Shown: positions 5,955 to 6,974 of the stretch, piece after piece
Position numbering within the stretch: the first letter of the stretch is position 1
Layout: the number at the start of each line of letters is the position of its first letter
From: Chloroflexota bacterium
Lineage (GTDB): Bacteria; Chloroflexota; Dormibacteria; Dormibacterales; Dormibacteraceae
Length of the DNA: 6,974 nt
Direction of reading: 5' to 3'
Assembly (NCBI GenBank): GCA_005880175.1
Contig: VBJR01000206.1
Span: 2,094-9,067, forward strand
Program-made: the position numbers and the translations under genes
The notes under the pieces: model-generated
Told to the model about the DNA's origin: nothing
Database searches by the model: none
What the model saw: only the letters and a program-made list of their open reading frames with translations

Positions 5955-6851
5955 GTGGGCCGCCCCCGCAACGGCACCCCGAAGCGCCGGTACTCCACGA
6001 CGATCGACGCCGCGCTCGCGGCGCGTTGGGAGGCGTTCGCGGGCAAGGGCGCGAACGGTACGGCCGCCCGCCTGCTGGAACGGGCAATTGCCGAGGCGCT
6101 TGCCGCCTCGGACGGAAGTCCGGAACTCCGCGGCCGGCGGCCGGAACGTATCGAGCCCGTCGACACCTTCCACCGACAGCCGTACGGAGTTGCCGCAGGC
6201 GACCAGGTCGGCGAGTTCGAGCGCCGGCTGGCAGACGCCGAACAGCGGATCGAGGACTTGACCATCGGACTGGTGAAGGCTCAGCGGGCGCAGAAGGCCA
6301 GTCCCGAGAAAATGTCGCAGGCTGCGACATTTGCCGACTCCGGCGAGCCCGCCGCCACAGCACGGCCGCGCGGCGCCCGATGGGAGTGGCCCCTTGAGAC
6401 ACTGCTGCAGGACGAGCGCTGGTGGGAGGCGTGGCTGCCGCGCCTGTACGAGCTGCTCGGCCAGGAGCTCCAGGGCCAGTTCGCAGCGGCAGACCAGCTC
6501 CCGAGGGACGCTCGCGGCTACATCGACCTGATGTCCTACCTCTTCCCGCCCATCGGCGACACCGATTGGCGCTCGCCTGCGTACGGGGGGGCAGCCCTCG
6601 CCGCCTCGGCCGCGCCGGTCGCCGCGCAGACGATGCCGCCGACGCTGGGTCCGCTGCGGGGGCACGTGTGGGAACCGGTCGTTCGACACGTGGCGGAGGC
6701 GCTGGCCGCGCTGGAGAGCACGGGGGCGGAAGGGGCGGACGCCTACCTCCGCCTGCGCGCCAAGGCCGAGATCATCGGGCCGTGGTCCGAGGCGCTTTTC
6801 CGGCTGCTCGGCGAAGCCGCGCTCCGGGCGCCTTCCCGCCAGCTCGCGTGA
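5955..6851 (+). CDS. Ribbon-helix-helix-like DNA-binding protein with coiled coil; possible relaxosome accessory or regulator
   Basis: 298 residues, family not recognised. The N-terminus GRPRNGTPKRRYSTTID (2-18) is basic. Residues 11-50 fit a ribbon-helix-helix: strand RRYSTTID, helix AALAARWEAFA, a GKGANG turn, and helix TAARLLERAIAEAL. Residues 84-112 (FERRLADAEQRIEDL) look like a coiled coil. After a linker come a Trp-rich helical part (142-200, with WEWPLETLLQDERWWEAW) and a helical C-terminus (235-298). The GTG at 5955 is chosen because GAGGCGG (5941-5947) is a good Shine-Dalgarno 7 nt upstream and the start lies 4 nt after the relaxase stop. A GTG at 5922 would overlap the relaxase and lacks such a site. 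Small ribbon-helix-helix proteins such as TrwA and TraY assist MobF relaxases at oriT and repress their operons, so that role is plausible. At 298 residues this is much longer than those. It contains a striking palindrome at 6310-6332. Confidence 0.8.
   Translation: MGRPRNGTPKRRYSTTIDAALAARWEAFAGKGANGTAARLLERAIAEALAASDGSPELRGRRPERIEPVDTFHRQPYGVAAGDQVGEFERRLADAEQRIEDLTIGLVKAQRAQKASPEKMSQAATFADSGEPAATARPRGARWEWPLETLLQDERWWEAWLPRLYELLGQELQGQFAAADQLPRDARGYIDLMSYLFPPIGDTDWRSPAYGGAALAASAAPVAAQTMPPTLGPLRGHVWEPVVRHVAEALAALESTGAEGADAYLRLRAKAEIIGPWSEALFRLLGEAALRAPSRQLA
6310..6332. repeat. Perfect 10-bp palindrome inside the ribbon-helix-helix-like gene
   Basis: AAATGTCGCA (6310-6319) and TGCGACATTT (6323-6332) are perfect inverted repeats with a GGC spacer. 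Read as codons 119-126, the stretch uses AAA, GCT, ACA and TTT in a gene that overwhelmingly prefers G or C at third positions. The DNA sequence therefore seems constrained for a reason beyond the peptide KMSQAATF. No T tract follows. An internal operator, a partition or replication protein site, or a recombination site are possibilities. Confidence 0.6.
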
Positions 6852-6974
6852 GCCGCTACCGCCTTGACGGGCGCGTGGGCCTGTTCGACGAGCCCGACCC
6901 CTACAGCACAGTCTACGAGCCGTCCAGCCTCAGCACGGACTTCCATTGGGAGTTCGGCTACAACTCGGGCCGGG
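6848..6974 (+). CDS. Start of a third operon gene, unknown function (cut by window edge)
   Basis: A GTG at 6848 overlaps the TGA of the preceding gene (6849-6851) in the GTGA arrangement typical of translational coupling. The frame stays open for 42 codons to the end of the window. The visible protein begins MSRYRLDGRVGLFDEPDPYS and continues with acidic and aromatic residues (TDFHWEFGYNSGR near the cut). It has no signal peptide and no recognisable motif, so I assign no function. Its place in the relaxase operon suggests a role in transfer, for example another accessory or coupling component. Confidence in the frame comes from the overlap, the open frame and the G/C-rich third positions. Confidence 0.65.
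   Translation, partial: MSRYRLDGRVGLFDEPDPYSTVYEPSSLSTDFHWEFGYNSGR

Noticed and set aside
5102..6689. Long minus-strand frames opposite the relaxase tail and the ribbon-helix-helix-like gene
   Set aside because: Shadows of plus-strand coding: Arg/Ala/Ser-rich translations with no domain pattern.
1..6974. CRISPR array, insertion sequence or defence system
   Set aside because: There are no regularly spaced repeats of CRISPR length, no transposase, and no defence-type domain. All genes fit mobilization and integration.

Overview
GC-rich DNA, most likely from an actinomycete-type bacterium (Actinomycetota). This assignment rests only on base composition, GTG starts and G/C-ending codons, so it is tentative. 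The window is part of a mobile genetic element: the recombination and DNA-processing end of an integrative and conjugative or mobilizable element, or of a plasmid that can integrate.

Layout. At the left, on the minus strand, lies a compact tyrosine recombinase (14-958) with a clear promoter, and an imperfect palindrome sits over its -10 box. Just upstream of it, also on the minus strand, is the 3' half of a tRNA-Gln(CTG) gene ending in CCA (1052-1101). Its 5' acceptor strand is missing, so it is best read as an attachment site. From 1102 to 1516 no gene is seen. That stretch is dense in direct and inverted repeats: a 31-bp-spaced pair, a CTTCACAG cluster, nested GC-rich stems, and a small inverted repeat beside a possible -10. 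It is the best candidate for the transfer origin and the control region of the next operon. On the plus strand follow a 1477-residue MobF (TrwC/TraI-type) relaxase-helicase (1517-5950), a 298-residue protein with a ribbon-helix-helix-like N-terminus and a predicted coiled coil (5955-6851), and the start of a third gene (6848-6974, cut by the window edge). The three are tightly packed, with a 4-nt gap and then a 4-nt GTGA overlap, so they probably form one operon.

How the parts may work together. The recombinase would join or release the element at a host tRNA-Gln gene. The relaxase would nick and unwind the element at a nearby oriT. The ribbon-helix-helix protein would be a plausible relaxosome accessory factor or operon regulator. 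The tRNA fragment has the recombinase on one side and the relaxase operon on the other. That is the layout expected of attP in a circular form or of a junction between tandem elements, not of a simple chromosome-element boundary.

Most unusual signals: (i) a perfect 10-bp-arm palindrome inside the third-from-left gene, where A/T-ending codons break the local codon habit; (ii) a 25-residue segment before the relaxase's helicase that recurs near its C-terminus, partly identical in DNA; (iii) two extra beta-barrel-like modules in the relaxase C-terminal region resembling the one inside its helicase. I found no CRISPR array, rRNA, insertion sequence or recognisable defence system.
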